From the NCBI RefSeq assembly GCF_040807025.1, contig NC_090956.1, positions 613,017-677,016 on the forward strand: 64,000 nucleotides of DNA, given 5' to 3'. The position numbers were made by a program, and so were the translations under genes. The notes under the pieces were generated by a model, which made no database searches, was not told where the DNA came from, and saw only the letters and a list, made by a program, of their open reading frames with translations. The stretch is from Struthio camelus (lineage: Eukaryota > Chordata > Aves > Struthioniformes > Struthionidae). Of the stretch, positions 13,965-24,870 are shown one piece after another; position 1 is the stretch's first letter, and every line of letters starts with the position of its first letter.

Positions 13965-14580
13965 GACCTCAATAAGCAGGCAGTGCCTGCTCCGGGGGCT
14001 GGGCTGGGCCCAGCCGCGGCGCTGCCAGCGCAGCCTCTTCCCGCGTCTTTGTGGTTTTGCTTTTGGCCTAGAGGGAAACTCGGAGAAGATGATACAGGGG
14101 AAATCAAACAAGCCATCCGGCAAAGTCGTGGCAGCCCCTGCTGGGGATTTGGCTCCAGCGCAGCAGGCGCTCCTCCAACCGCGGCCGAGCGGTGCCCCGC
14201 GCAGGGCAGGCTCCTGGCCCTCGCCCCGGCTGGCGGTCCGGGCGCTGCCGGCCCCTTGCTGCGCTCCTGGGCTGCGGACCTGCCTCCCTCGGGACGCCTG
14301 CAAACCAGGACGGCAGGGACGGGCCGGCGGGCGGGCGGTCCCGGCGGCGCCGGGCTTGTCCCACGCAGCGGGTGCCCGGAGGTCTCTGGCCAGAGCCGAA
14401 TCCTTTTAAAACCTGTTCCAGCAGCCGGTGCGGAGAAGCCGCAGCGCAAGCTGAAGAGCAGGAAACGTCCGCGGCGGGCGGGAAGAGGCATCGACGGCCT
14501 GGCGCAGCCCCTGCCGCGGTCCCGCCGCCGAGCGGTGCGTGGCACCAGCCCTGCTGCTCCTCCGGGTGCACTTGCAAACT
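13965..14580. promoter_or_regulatory. CpG-rich block (candidate CpG island)
   Basis: Dense CpG and high GC by eye, with abrupt AT-rich boundaries on the right at about 14580. Long overlapping open frames on both strands are the expected by-product of GC-rich sequence and show no domain. Whether it is an unmethylated island or a promoter is unknown. Confidence 0.45.
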
Positions 14581-15070
14581 GAGCTGATTTAATAAACAAC
14601 AGGAGTGTTTTCCCAGACCACATGCTGAGCTGTATTCAAAATACATTTGTATGAACATCAATTTTTAATGCAATTTATGCCAAATGTTGTTGCAAAAAGC
14701 AGCCGTTAACATGACATTAATTCAATCACTGGAAATACAGTACGTGCGGCTAAATGAAAACATGTTATTAGTCAATTAGATTAACTGGATGTAACTCTTC
14801 CAAAGGCAATGTATTATGGTCTCTACATGGTTAATTATGTTGTACAAATTACACGGCAATAAGGGTTAGCGCTGGACACACATGTGATTAATACATATGC
14901 AGAAAAAACAGCTTGCAGTTGACACTTGAACTCTATGAAAATTATATAAAATATGACTATCTTGCAAACTTGAAATAGCACATCGATAAAGAGAATTATG
15001 CTGAAATTATAATGGGAACAGGGCAATTTCTAAAAGAGCCAGGAAAGTCTTTGCTGAGAGATCACAGATG
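14581..15070. other. AT-rich candidate conserved non-coding element
   Basis: About 490 bp of AT-rich sequence between two CpG-rich blocks. It carries a cluster of homeodomain-type cores, notably TTAGTCAATTAGATTAACTG near 14768 and GGTTAATTATG near 14829. No repeat family is recognised and no frame is coding-like. The composition resembles vertebrate developmental conserved elements, which is inference until aligned. Confidence 0.35.
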
Positions 15071-15179
15071 TTCATAGTTGCTTTCATAATGAGTTTTAAT
15101 CTGCTTTAAAAAGATCATTTTAATTTCAACCAGAAATTCTCCTGGCCCTGGTGAAGTCCCTCCCTGAGCAGGAATCCCT

Positions 15180-16570
15180 CCGCGCCCACGCACGCGACGG
15201 CTTTGCTGCCTCCCCCTTGTTTGTGTTTTATGATGAATCTGTGCCCACTTGCAGGGGACCGTGCCAGACCGGCAGCAGGAACGGGCATCGTGCCCGAAGC
15301 GGCGCGACTCGCCGTCGGCGCTGCGGACCCGCCGCGCAGCGCCAACACCGCCAACACCGCCAACACCGCCGGCGGCGGGCGCCCGGCGCGGGCCGGGTCG
15401 TGCCCCGTGCCCGGCTGGTGACGGCGAGCTGCAGCCGCGGGAGGCCCCGCAGCGCGCCGGGCGGCCGCCGCCGTCTCCAGCTCCCCGAGGCGCCGGCGGG
15501 CGCTCCGGCCGCCCCCGCTCCGCCTCGCGGCTCTGTGGGGCGAGCCCGGCCTGGGCTCCGACCTCGCGACGGTCCCGGCCCGCGGGCCCTCGCGGCACCG
15601 CTGCTCCGGAGCAGCCCGGCAGCCCTGCCGCGGCCAGCTTCGAGCCCCAGGCAAGCGCCGAGCGCGAGCGCGAGCAGAGAGCGAAGCGCGCCGAAAGCAG
15701 ACTCGCCGTCACCAAAGACCGCTATAAAATGATAACAATGTCAAGCTAGCCGATGATGTCCAGAGCTGCCTTGGGCAGCTTGGTGAGGGTCCGTCCGGCA
15801 GCGCCTCCGCCCCGCTCCTTCTCCGGCGCGGCTCTCCGGCGCTTCTCCTGCTGCTTCCCGGCGCAGCCCCTCGCCCGGGTCTCTCGCCCGGCGGGACGGA
15901 GCCGTCGGTGGCGCGCTCGTTGCCCTGCCCGGTTCCCCCCGGTTCCCCCCGTCCTGCTCTCTCCTGCCTCGCCGCCTGCCCGGGCGGACACCGGGGCTGT
16001 GCAGCGGGCTCCGGCCCCCGGCAGGTAAAGGCGCGTTTGGCTGGGGCCGTTCTCACCCGGGGTGCCGGCGCCCCCGAGACACCCGCAGCACATCCTACCG
16101 AGGAGCCGGGCGAGGCGCTTTTCTTCCTGTTGCTGGAATAACCATCGCAGTTCATGGAAAACGCGACTCTTTTCTCCTCTGATATTTAATCTCAGCAGCG
16201 CAACAAACCGGCGCCGCGAGCCTCGGAGGACGGGGCAGAGCGCGGGCTGCGTGGAGGAGCCGGCGCCGCTGCCTCCGGCCGGGAAACGGCCCCAGGCGCG
16301 GCGGGGCGAGCGGTGCGGCGCGGCGGCAAGGAGGGTCGGCAGCAAAGCCGAGAGGGGAGCAGAGCGCAGCGCGGGGCGGGGGGCCGGAGCCCGCGGGGCG
16401 GAGGAGGCGGCGGGTCGCAGCCACCCGGAGACGCGCGCGCGTCTCCCACCAGTAGACCCCCGGGGGTGCCCTGGGGTTCAGCTGGGCACGGCGGCCGGCA
16501 GCGCTTCCAGCGGGAGCTGGCGGGCGGTGAGCCACCTCGGCGCGCTCGGCCCGGATGTGATCGAGCCCTT
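15180..16570. promoter_or_regulatory. Large CpG-rich block (candidate CpG island)
   Basis: About 1.4 kb of very high GC and CpG density, among the strongest in the window. It includes a three-copy 9-bp repeat of the type CCGCCAACA near 15340-15372. A TATAAA hexamer occurs at 15723-15728. Large overlapping open frames exist on both strands but show low-complexity Arg/Ala/Pro/Gly composition. It could be the promoter of an unannotated transcript. Confidence 0.5.
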
Positions 16571-17190
16571 GGAGACCTTCCTGTCTCACCTGCCTGGCGC
16601 AGATCAGAGGAAGGCTGGAAACATCGGAGACGACAACACGTAAAAAGCGATAGGAAAGTGAGGACTCTCCCCGCAGGCAGAGGCCGGTTGACCTGACCGC
16701 TGGCCGCAGAAAGACCGCTCGTGATCAGGGGTTGCTTACCTGAGCAGCGGCTGGTTCGCTGGTGGCTGCACGGGGGGCTGGAAGGAGGCGCGAGCTCCTG
16801 CCATTCGCAGGCCGATGAAAGGACTGCGCGCGCCCGGCGCAGCCCCTTTACCACCAGCTTCACCCACTCGGAGAAGCGGGAGCCGTTTCTGGCTGCTTGC
16901 TCAGAAATAAAAGGAGCCCAAAAATCAATAATTTGTTTACATTGTAAAACTTGTTGAAAATCAATTGGCTCCACATGTCGCAGATCTGATTGCATTTTGT
17001 TAGCGGTCACAGGGACTGGTTTTCCCTTGACACGCCTGCGCTCGTGCTTTCTTCAGTGCATCAATTGTACCAAGCTTTTTGGATAATTGAGACCCAGCAA
17101 CAATCCCCTTTATAAATATTAACTCCGATATGCTTGGGAGACTCTGCCGCTCTTGGATGAATTTTTAACTAGGTTTTTAAATCTCTTCCT
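16571..17190. other. Transition with AT-rich candidate regulatory element
   Basis: Composition falls from GC-rich to AT-rich. The segment at about 16905-17150 is the AT-rich core. It contains TTTGTTTACA (a forkhead-type site), AATCAATTGG and ATCAATTGTACC. No exon or repeat family is recognised. It sits between two CpG-rich blocks. Confidence 0.3.
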
Positions 17191-17812
17191 CCTCGTCAGA
17201 GGAGCGGGCGCGTTCCCCGGCCCCGTGCCTGTCCGCCCGGCTCCGCGAGGGGCGGCGTTGGCGGTCGCGCTGCCCGTGGCGCGGCACGGACGCCCCGGGT
17301 CCCGGCCAGCCGGCGCTGCGGCACGGCGCACGGTCCGGTCCATGTCGGCGTCGCTGCTCGTGGGCCTCCTGCCGACCCCTCGGGACGCTCGGGAGGGACG
17401 CGCACCGGCTCCTGCCTCCCTCGGCCGGCAGCAGAGTCCTGTCCAGCAACGCCGGCCAGCAGCCCGCGCGGCGCCTCGGCTCGCCGCGGTTTTCCCTGCG
17501 TTGCTTTTCCTGCGGAGCAGCACGGCCCCTTTGAGTCCGCAGCGAGCACGAGCAGCCACCGCTCCGCGTTGCTTCCTGATCGCCCGTCTCCCTGGATGCT
17601 GAAAATCAGCTCAGACCGGGTGGAAACGGCCCCTTCCACCCGTGCCCAACCTCACCAGCCGCGGCCGCCCGGGAGGATGTGCCGTCCCCGGCGCCTGCCG
17701 AGTCGTCGTGCTCAGGTCCGGGCGGGCGCGCGAAGGCACAAGGAGCCGGCTGCGGCCGCACCTGCCGGGCGGCCGGAAAATGGGCGGCTGGGCCGGTCCC
17801 CTTGCTGGCCTG
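17190..17812. promoter_or_regulatory. CpG-rich block
   Basis: High GC with frequent CpG by eye, ending where the ATGGG array begins. Multiple overlapping open frames are Arg/Ala/Pro-rich with no domain. Candidate CpG island only. Confidence 0.4.
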
Positions 17813-18173
17813 GGGATGGGATGGGATGGGATGAGATGGGATGGGCTAGGATGGGATGGGATGGGATGGGAGAGGATGGGATGGGATGGGATGGGATGGA
17901 AGAGAACAGGATGGGATGGGATGGGCTAGGAGGGGATGGGATGGGATGGGATGAGATGGGATGGGCTAGGAGGGGATGGGATGGGATGGGAGAGGATGGG
18001 ATGGGATGGAAGAGAACAGGATGGGATGGGATGGGAGAGGACAGGATGGGATGGGATGGGATGAGATGGGATGGGCTAGGAGGGGATGGGATGGGAGAGG
18101 ATGGGATGAGATGGGATGGGATGGGATGGGATGGGCTGGGAGAGGATGGGAGAGGATGGGATGGGATGGGGAT
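17813..18173. repeat. (ATGGG)n pentanucleotide array with higher-order units
   Basis: About 360 bp of ATGGG with recurring variants (GAGATGGG, GCTAGGA, AGAGGATGGG, GAAGAGAACAGG). The variant string ATGAGATGGGATGGGCTAGG starts at 17831, 17951 and 18061, giving higher-order units of 120 and 110 bp. The string AGAGAACAGG recurs at 17901 and 18011. GGG runs separated by two bases make the plus strand a strong G-quadruplex candidate. Open frames through it are repeat artefacts. Confidence 0.95.
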
Positions 18174-18799
18174 GCAGCTGCATTGCCAGATGCGCTGCCT
18201 TTGGCCAAGTCCCCCTGCCCGTGACCGTGCCGTACCTGCTCGTCCTCTGCGCTCCACCCTTCCCCACCCCTGTTTCTCTCCATCCCCTTTGTCATCTGCA
18301 GGGTGACAACCTCCTTGGGGCGACAAATCTGCCTTTCGGCAGGCCCCCAGCAAGGCTGTGGCCAGAGGGAGAGTGAGCAGCAGCACCTCAGACTGCCCAA
18401 GCGACACGAGTTTGCCAGGTCTCCGAAGGCTCGGCGGGGGGTTGTCCCTCTCCAGCGGGGAGGCTGCGGCCGCGGCCCCGTCCCAGCGTCCCCACCGGCC
18501 TTTCCTTTGAGCCGTCCGCGTTTGTCTGCGCCGCTCTGCAAAGCAGCAGGTCGGAGTCCGACAGCTCTGGCCTCTCTCAATTAAACTGTCTCTTTTCCCC
18601 TGCAATCAGGTGTTGCCTTCTTTAATATCATCTGAAAGTCTGTCAAACTGTGTATTTTCTTGTGAAACCTTTGTACAGCAAAAGACAAAAGGAATAAGGG
18701 AAGCTGTTAAAATGAAAGCCCTACTTTACATTTCAAATGCTCCAACAGATTTTTCCTCTTCTTTTTTCTTGGATGTTTAATAAAAGCTCCTGGAGGATT
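18174..18799. other. Non-coding sequence
   Basis: Unique-looking sequence following the ATGGG array, GC-rich to about 18560 and AT-rich from 18600 to 18790. No recognisable exon or element. Confidence 0.5.
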
Positions 18800-19080
18800 T
18801 CTTTACGGCGACGGCGCGCCAAGAGGGGCGCCGGGGAGGCCGCGTCCCTGCCCGGCCTCGGGGCCGCGCGAGCGGAGGCGGGATGCGCTGCCGGGAGAGG
18901 CGGCGTTGGCCTGACGGGCGCCTGGGAAGCGGCCCGGGAGCCGCCCGGAGCGGCCGCCGTCCCTCTCCAGCGGCCGCAAACCCCGGTGCCTGGCCGGGGC
19001 GCCGGAGCCCGCGCGGGCGGCGGGTGGGGAGAGCCCAGGGCGAACGCGGGGGAGAGCTGCGCTGCGGCCCCGCCTGTGTT
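18800..19080. promoter_or_regulatory. CpG-rich block
   Basis: Short block of dense CpG with sharp edges, separated from the next CpG-rich block by the AT-rich palindromic segment at about 19085-19145. No coding signal is supported. Confidence 0.4.
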
Positions 19081-19086
19081 ACAGGG

Positions 19087-19115
19087 CTGCAGTTGTCTGT
19101 TTAAACAAACTGCAG
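19087..19115. other. Nested palindrome with forkhead-like core
   Basis: Arms CTGCAGTT (19087-19094) and AACTGCAG (19108-19115) are perfect inverted repeats. The enclosed segment contains a second perfect palindrome, TGTTTAAACA (19098-19107), which is two back-to-back TGTTTA forkhead-type half-sites. It sits in a short AT-rich gap between two CpG-rich blocks. Function is inferred only. Confidence 0.6.
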
Positions 19116-19179
19116 CATGCTACGAATATTATTAAAATGTTCCACTAGTCGGTAAAAGCGCAGCTGAGCCTGAGCCTGC

Positions 19180-20060
19180 AGGACTCGCGTTTTGATTCCT
19201 CGGCGTCCGCGCTGGGAGAGCGGTGCCCGCTCGGTGCGGGCGCTCGGTGCGGGCGGACGGACGGACGGACGGACGGACCCACCCGGCACGTTTTCGCTGC
19301 CGTCTGCGCCGCCTGCCCCGGACACGGCGCCGAGCTGCTGCCGGGGCTGGGGGGGCGCCGAGGGGCAGCGCGGGGCCGCGTCCGGCTGCGTGAGCTGGCT
19401 CCCGGCCTGGGGGCTGCCAGCGCCCATCCAGCAGCGCCAGGGCAGCAGGAGGAGGAGGAGGAGGAGGAGGAGGAGGGGGAGGAGGAAGGGTCGCTCCCGG
19501 TGTGAGGGAGCTGGCAAGAAGCAGCACCGGCACCGGCTGCTGGAGCCGTGGCTGGTCCAGAGGCTGGAGCGCATCTCCGTGTCCATCCACCAGCGGGAGG
19601 AGGAGGAGGAGGAGGAGGAGGGGGAGGAGGAAGGGTCGCTCCCGGTGCAAGGGAGCCGGCGGGAAGCAGCACCAGCTGCCGGCACGGTTGGTGGTCCAGA
19701 GGCCGGGGCGCACGTCCCCGTCCGTGGGCGCCCGCGCTCGTGGCGGAGGCTCTCGGGGCTGCATCCCCAGTTTGCTGCGATGGGGACGGACGCGCGGCGC
19801 CCGAGCCGGCTGCAGCCAGGGCACGGCCACGTCTTTTGGGTCCGGATCAGTACTTCCCACCTGGAGGGAGGGAAGACGTGCCGCGGCACTGCCTGCAGAC
19901 GCGACCTCCCACGGGTCGGCTCCTGCCCCAGCAACGCGGCGGATAGAGGGGGAAAACGGCATTTCTGACCCGCTGGCGGGCGACAGCCGTCCGTGAGCCG
20001 CCCCGAGCGGCCGGGAGCGGGGAGCAGGAGCTGCGGCACGGGCCGATCTCCCCTGTGTTG
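19180..20060. promoter_or_regulatory. CpG-rich block carrying internal repeats
   Basis: High GC and CpG density by eye. It includes a (GGAC)n run at about 19254-19277 and a 145-bp duplicated segment listed separately. Long Arg/Glu/Gly-rich or Pro/Ser-rich open frames on both strands are driven by GGA/TCC repeats and are not accepted as genes. Confidence 0.4.
19446..19745. repeat. Tandem duplication of a 145-bp GGA-bearing unit
   Basis: Two copies of a unit that begins with a (GGA)n run, continues GGAGGAAGGG then TCGCTCCCGGTG, and ends with a GGTCCAGAGGC-type segment. The marker GGAGGAAGGG starts at 19481 and again at 19626, so the period is 145 bp. The copies have diverged by point changes outside the GGA runs. 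Purine-rich runs are on the plus strand. Confidence 0.85.
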
Positions 20061-21160
20061 GAGCGTTCGGGGAGGACAGGTTGTTTCCTGGCTACTTGAG
20101 ATGGCTGCAAAATGTAGCGGAAATGCCAAAACAGGCAGACTGTGGAGCGTCACATTTTGTTAGTGCCGCGTGGAGAAGGGTTGTCAAACCGGCGAACGAG
20201 ACACGGGCAAAGTCTGCAACCAACACAAACTCTGAGGTTTATTCCCATCCAAAGTGTTGTGTTGTGAGTGGACGTCAAAGCCGGGACTCAAACACCTTTG
20301 CTTGCTGCCAAATACAATGTTAGAGTCTGGAGCATTAACCAAAGCTGATGGAAGTGTATTTATTTAAATTGTCAAGATAAATTAACTTTTAAAGCCACAA
20401 TGAAAAAGTCTTAAAGGTCTGTGCCGCGAACCGGCAGCATGAATATTCAGGCACATGCGCTCATTGAATTAGTTTGTTGCAAACATATTTGGAGACAGCT
20501 GTTCATTTAATAATCAGGGATAATCACAGAAATAGACGACCAGTTACTCCATCTAAATTGCATGGTTAAAATTATAATTTTATAACTCTATGTCAGCAAT
20601 TAGATTTAAAAGCTATAAAAATCCAGCAAAACCCAGTTGGGGGAAAGCTGCTATTCATTTAATGCAGAAAAGGCAAGGTCAGATTTGGGCTGCCACCACG
20701 TGTAACCAGCAGCAGCAGCCGCTCCGACGTCCTGCTTTTTGTGACACAGGCCCGACGCGCGGGGCTGAGCGCTCTGGTCCAAACGGCCTAAGGCTAAAAG
20801 CAGTCCAGGCAAGGGTTAATTTTTTTTGGCATTTCCTGTCTTCATTACAATATTTGTGGCAAGAATAGATTAATTCCTCCCATTCTTTTTGCCTTTCCAG
20901 CCTTTCGTCACGGGAACGCATTTCCCAGGGCTGTAACGTTTGATACTCGCTCTGAGTTACGGCTGCACCGTTTGCTGTAAAAGTTTGACTCTTTCAGTAT
21001 GCTGCATTTTGTTCCTACCCCTGCAGGCTATAAACAACCCAAATTACCTTTTTCCTTAGCTTCCAAGAGGACTAATCCCCTCTAGCGCTTTATCAGTCAG
21101 TTGAGGAAGAGTTGGACCAACCCGCCAATCCAAACAGAATATATTGAAAAAACCCCATGT
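20061..21160. other. Non-coding segment with AT-rich candidate element
   Basis: The interval 20330-20680 is AT-rich. It contains TGAATATTCA (palindrome at 20440-20449), TGTTGCAAACATATTTGG and TTTAATAATCAGGGATAATC. Its composition is that of a developmental conserved element. Flanks at 20061-20330 and 20690-21160 are mixed. No exon is recognised. Confidence 0.35.
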
Positions 21161-21164
21161 TCCT

Positions 21165-21570
21165 ACCGCGCAGAACGGTGCCGCGACGCGCCCAGCGGCG
21201 CCCAGCGGCCGGTTTTGGGCTCGCCGCCCCCGAGCGCCGGCAGGGCAGGATGCTGCGCCGACGGCCCGGGGCTCTGCTGGGCAGGGAAGCAGCAGCAGCC
21301 GGCGCGGCCCTGGGAACGAAGCGGGTGCTGAGTGGTGCGAGGGGCGAGGGGGAGCAGTAGGTCCTTGCCCGAGGGGCCGGGGGCGGCAGGGGCGCAGCCT
21401 CTGCCCGGCGTCTCTGCCGGCGGCAGCCCGGGGCGGGAACCGGCTTCCCCGGCCCCGGAGCCTGGAGGCCGGCGGCGCGGCCGGCGGCGCGGGGCGAGGA
21501 GCGGCGGCGGGCAGGAGAGGGCGCGGGGCGGCCGGGGCACCGCGGGCGGGCCGAGGGGATCGTTCTCGTT
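21165..21570. promoter_or_regulatory. CpG-rich block
   Basis: Very GC-rich and CpG-rich by eye, bounded by AT-rich sequence at about 21150 and 21585. Overlapping open frames on both strands are composition artefacts. Confidence 0.45.
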
Positions 21571-22728
21571 CTGAGCCTGCTGTTTAGTCTGTTTTCCATT
21601 TAAGGAGCGTTTAATTATGAGAGGCTTTGTTTTTTAATTGTGGTTTGCAGGCGTCGGTTGTTCTGAACGCGTGCTCACGCCCGAGTCACCACGGGAGCTC
21701 CCTGGCTGGCGAGCCCGGGAATTTTAGGGAACAAGTCGCACAAGGAACCGTTTCAGCTTTCAAATTCCCGGTTTACGCTGTGTTTTACGCTTCGGGTGCC
21801 GGGAGCAGGAGCAACCAGCTGCCCGTCCCGGCGGCCGGCAGCTCCCGCCCCTGCGCCGCTGGGGGTCCCGGCCGGCGTGGGCTGCCAGGGTTGCTGCAAA
21901 CCTCCTGCGCGGTGCGGGTTACGGTTCCTACCGACCGCTTTCACTATTCCGGAGGGAACCATCAGCGCCTTGTTGTGGGTAAAGTGACAATAAATGAAAG
22001 GGCCGTCAATTTGCAGTCTTGCCGCACAGCGGCACTCAACCCGGTTCCTGTTAACGGTCTGTTGTCCCCCCCGGGCCGAGGAGCCCCGCGCGGCCGGGGG
22101 GGACGGACGTGCCCCAGCCCTCGTCCCGGCGCTGCGCCCCACGCGGGTCCGGCCCCGGGCAGGGGAGGCGCCGGCGGGGCCGTTCCCCGGCCCTCACCCG
22201 GGCTCGGGGCCTTCTGGGCTGGGGGTGCTTGGGGGCGACGGTGCCAACAGCCGGCCACCGAAAAGCCCAGCAGCGGTGCCTTGATGTTAAGCGCCCACTT
22301 TTCCAAAGTTTCTGCAAGGCGCAAGCCCTGTAAGCGCCCAAAGAGAGGCCGGCCCGTCCACGGGGCCACAGCGCTCGCTGGGCAGGAATCCCCCTCGCAG
22401 CCCGGCTCGCGGCTCCCCCGACACGGGGTGCACGCTGGGATAAAAGCGGTGCCGGACAAACTCGGTTTAGCCAGAGCTGCACGTGCAGAAGCAGCTCTGC
22501 GCCAGGGAAACGGGCGCTGCTTTTCGGCGTGGGACTGGCAGCAGGAGGTCGGAGCTGCCCGCCCGTTCGGCGGCCGGGAATAACGCCAGCCCCGGTACGG
22601 GCCCGGCCGAGCCGGCACCTGCCCGGCCTTCCAGGCTTCGGGGTGCGACGCTGCAGGGCGGGAAAGGGAGGCAGCAACAGCGCAGCCTCGGCAGCCCAGG
22701 GCAGCGCCGGCCGGCCGCGGCCACGGCC
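21571..22728. promoter_or_regulatory. GC-rich and CpG-rich block beside the pentamer array
   Basis: GC content rises again from about 21650. CpG density is highest at 21790-21900 and 22040-22240. It runs straight into the GCACR pentamer array. No exon is recognised. A very long minus-strand open frame ends here, but most of its length is the repeat array. Confidence 0.35.
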
Positions 22729-23696
22729 CGGCACAGCACAGCACGGCACAGCACAGCACGGCACGGCACGGCACGGCACGGCACAGTACAGTACAGCACA
22801 GCACAGTACAGCACAGCACAGCACGGCACAGCACGGCACAGTACAGTACAGCACAGCACAGTACAGCACGGCACAGCACGGCACAGCACGGCACAGCACG
22901 GCACAGTACAGTACAGCACAGCACAGTACAGCACGGCACAGCACGGCACAGCACAGCATGGCACAGCACGGCACAGTACAGTACAGCACGGCACAGTACA
23001 GCACGGCACAGCACGGCACAGCACGGCACAGCACAGCACGGCACAGTACAGTACAGCACGGCACAGTACAGTACAGTACAGCACAGCACAGCACGGCACA
23101 GCACAGCACGGCACAGCACAGTACAGTACAGTACAGCACGGCACGGCACAGTACAGCACAGGACGGCACGGCACGGCACAGTACAGCACAGTACAGTACA
23201 GCACAGCACAGCACAGCACAGCACAGCACAGCACAGCGCAGCACGGCACAGCACAGCACAGCACGGCACAGTACAGTACAGCACAGCACGGCACAGCACA
23301 GCACAGCACTGTACAGCACAGCACGGCGCAGCACAGCGCAGCACGGCACGGCACAGCACGGCACAGCACGGCACAGCACGGCATGGCACAGCACGGCACG
23401 GCACGGCACAGCACGGCACGGCACGGCACAGCACGGCACAGCACAGCATGGCTCGGTACGGGACGGCACGACACAGCACAGCAAGGCACAGCACAGTACA
23501 GCACGGCACGGCACGGCACGGCACGGGAGGGCACAGCACAGTACAGCACGGCATGGCACGGGACGGCACGGCACGGCATGGCACAGCACAGGACGGCACG
23601 GCACGGCACAGCACGGCACAGCACGGCATGGCACGGGACGGCACGGCACGGCACGGCATGGCACGGGACGGCACGGCACGGCTCGGTACGGGACGG
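22729..23696. repeat. (GCACR)n pentanucleotide array, plus-strand CACGG/CACAG/TACAG
   Basis: About 970 bp of 5-bp units, nearly all CACGG, CACAG or TACAG, with a few CATGG and rare variants. Paired TACAG units recur (GTACAGTACA at 22786, 22841, 22906 and 22976), showing irregular higher-order copying. Because the unit contains no stop in any phase, frames of hundreds of codons are open on both strands. These encode only cyclic five-residue peptides and are not accepted as genes. A reverse-oriented relative lies at 36646-37033. Confidence 0.97.
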
Positions 23697-24870
23697 GGGC
23701 CGCAGGACGCGGCTTTGCGCTGCCTGCCGCGCTGCTCCGCTCGCGCGTTTGCTATTCGCTTTGCCCAAGGACAAGGAGAGTGCCGGGCCGTACCCCTCAG
23801 GAATGCAGTTTTACGGCAGTGGAGCTGTAAATAAAGGTCCCTCCGCGTCGCCCCGCGTGGCGACCTGTCGTCGCTGACCCCGCCGCCCGTGCCCGAGCGA
23901 GAGGAGCCCGCTGAGCGGGCAGGGCCAACGCGGACGTGCCTTGTGCTGGACAGCTCACAACAACCCCTGTGGCTGTTTCGACGATACATGTGAATGGGGG
24001 AAATCCTTATTTTTAGACTTGCATTCCGTGTTGGTTTATGAATTTTAAAAGAAGAAAATCTTCGTTCTCCGGGGCCGGATCGGACGGGGTTTCTCTCCGC
24101 CCGAAGTGTCCGCCCCGCACAGGACCGCCAGGGCAGAAACGCGCTCGCAGACCCCCTCCTGCAGCAGCGCCTCGGGCCGTGGGCGGGCGGGAGCGGGGCG
24201 CCGGGCGCGGGGCTCTGCCGCCGCCTCCGCCAGCAGCGGGCACACGGGCCGGCCAAAGCCGAGCTCGCCCGGCTGAGCGCACCCCCGGCCCCGCGCCCCA
24301 TCTCCGGCGCAGCTGCAGCGCGCACGGAGAAGAATTTCCCTTTCATCACCCTTTTATTCCACCTTTTAATTCAATGCTAAGTCATTTTCCTTCTACCTTC
24401 TTTTTCTGTTTCTCCTTGCCAGAGAATTTTCCAAGCCCTTGGTATTATCCTTGTCCCTCTCCAGCTCTCATCTAGTCCTGCAAGACCCTCTGGAGAGAGG
24501 GTAATCACACCAAGTAAATTGACTTGCATTCAGTGGCAAAAAGCTTCATTAAAACCCAGTGAAGGTTCCCAGAGGCACCTTCAGCTCCCAGCGAAACCCG
24601 CACTTGCAGCAGCACGAGCCGGGGTGTAGCGGGACGGTGACGGCGGCCCCGCTGCCCATCGGCCGGCTGTGCGGGCGTCCCGGCCTGCGCCCCGGTGCTC
24701 TCCGGGGAACCCTGCTCCTTAACCAACACCGACACCGACACCAACACGGGCAGAGAGTAACGGTGCTGCACCAGCATTGAGGCTGCTGTGCGCCGGCCCG
24801 GCAACCGCTCGGCAGTGGGGCTGTTCCAGGCACGTTCTGCTGTTGCACAAAGGACAGCGGGACGCCTGCC
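23697..24870. other. Non-coding sequence between two arrays
   Basis: Contains a CpG-rich patch at about 24060-24330 and AT-richer flanks. A small tandem CCGACA/CCAACA-like run lies at about 24723-24748. No gene is recognised. Confidence 0.5.

Noticed and set aside
13777-14623. Overlapping 210-222-codon frames on both strands in the 14-kb CpG-rich block
   Set aside because: Arg/Ala/Pro/Gly-rich composition artefacts, with both strands equally open and no known domain. The same applies to frames in the other CpG-rich blocks.
21962-24349. 795-codon minus-strand open frame and overlapping frames on both strands across the pentamer array
   Set aside because: A stop-free 5-bp unit keeps several phases open at once. 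The product is a cyclic Cys/Arg/Ala/Val/Pro peptide without initiation, splice or domain support.
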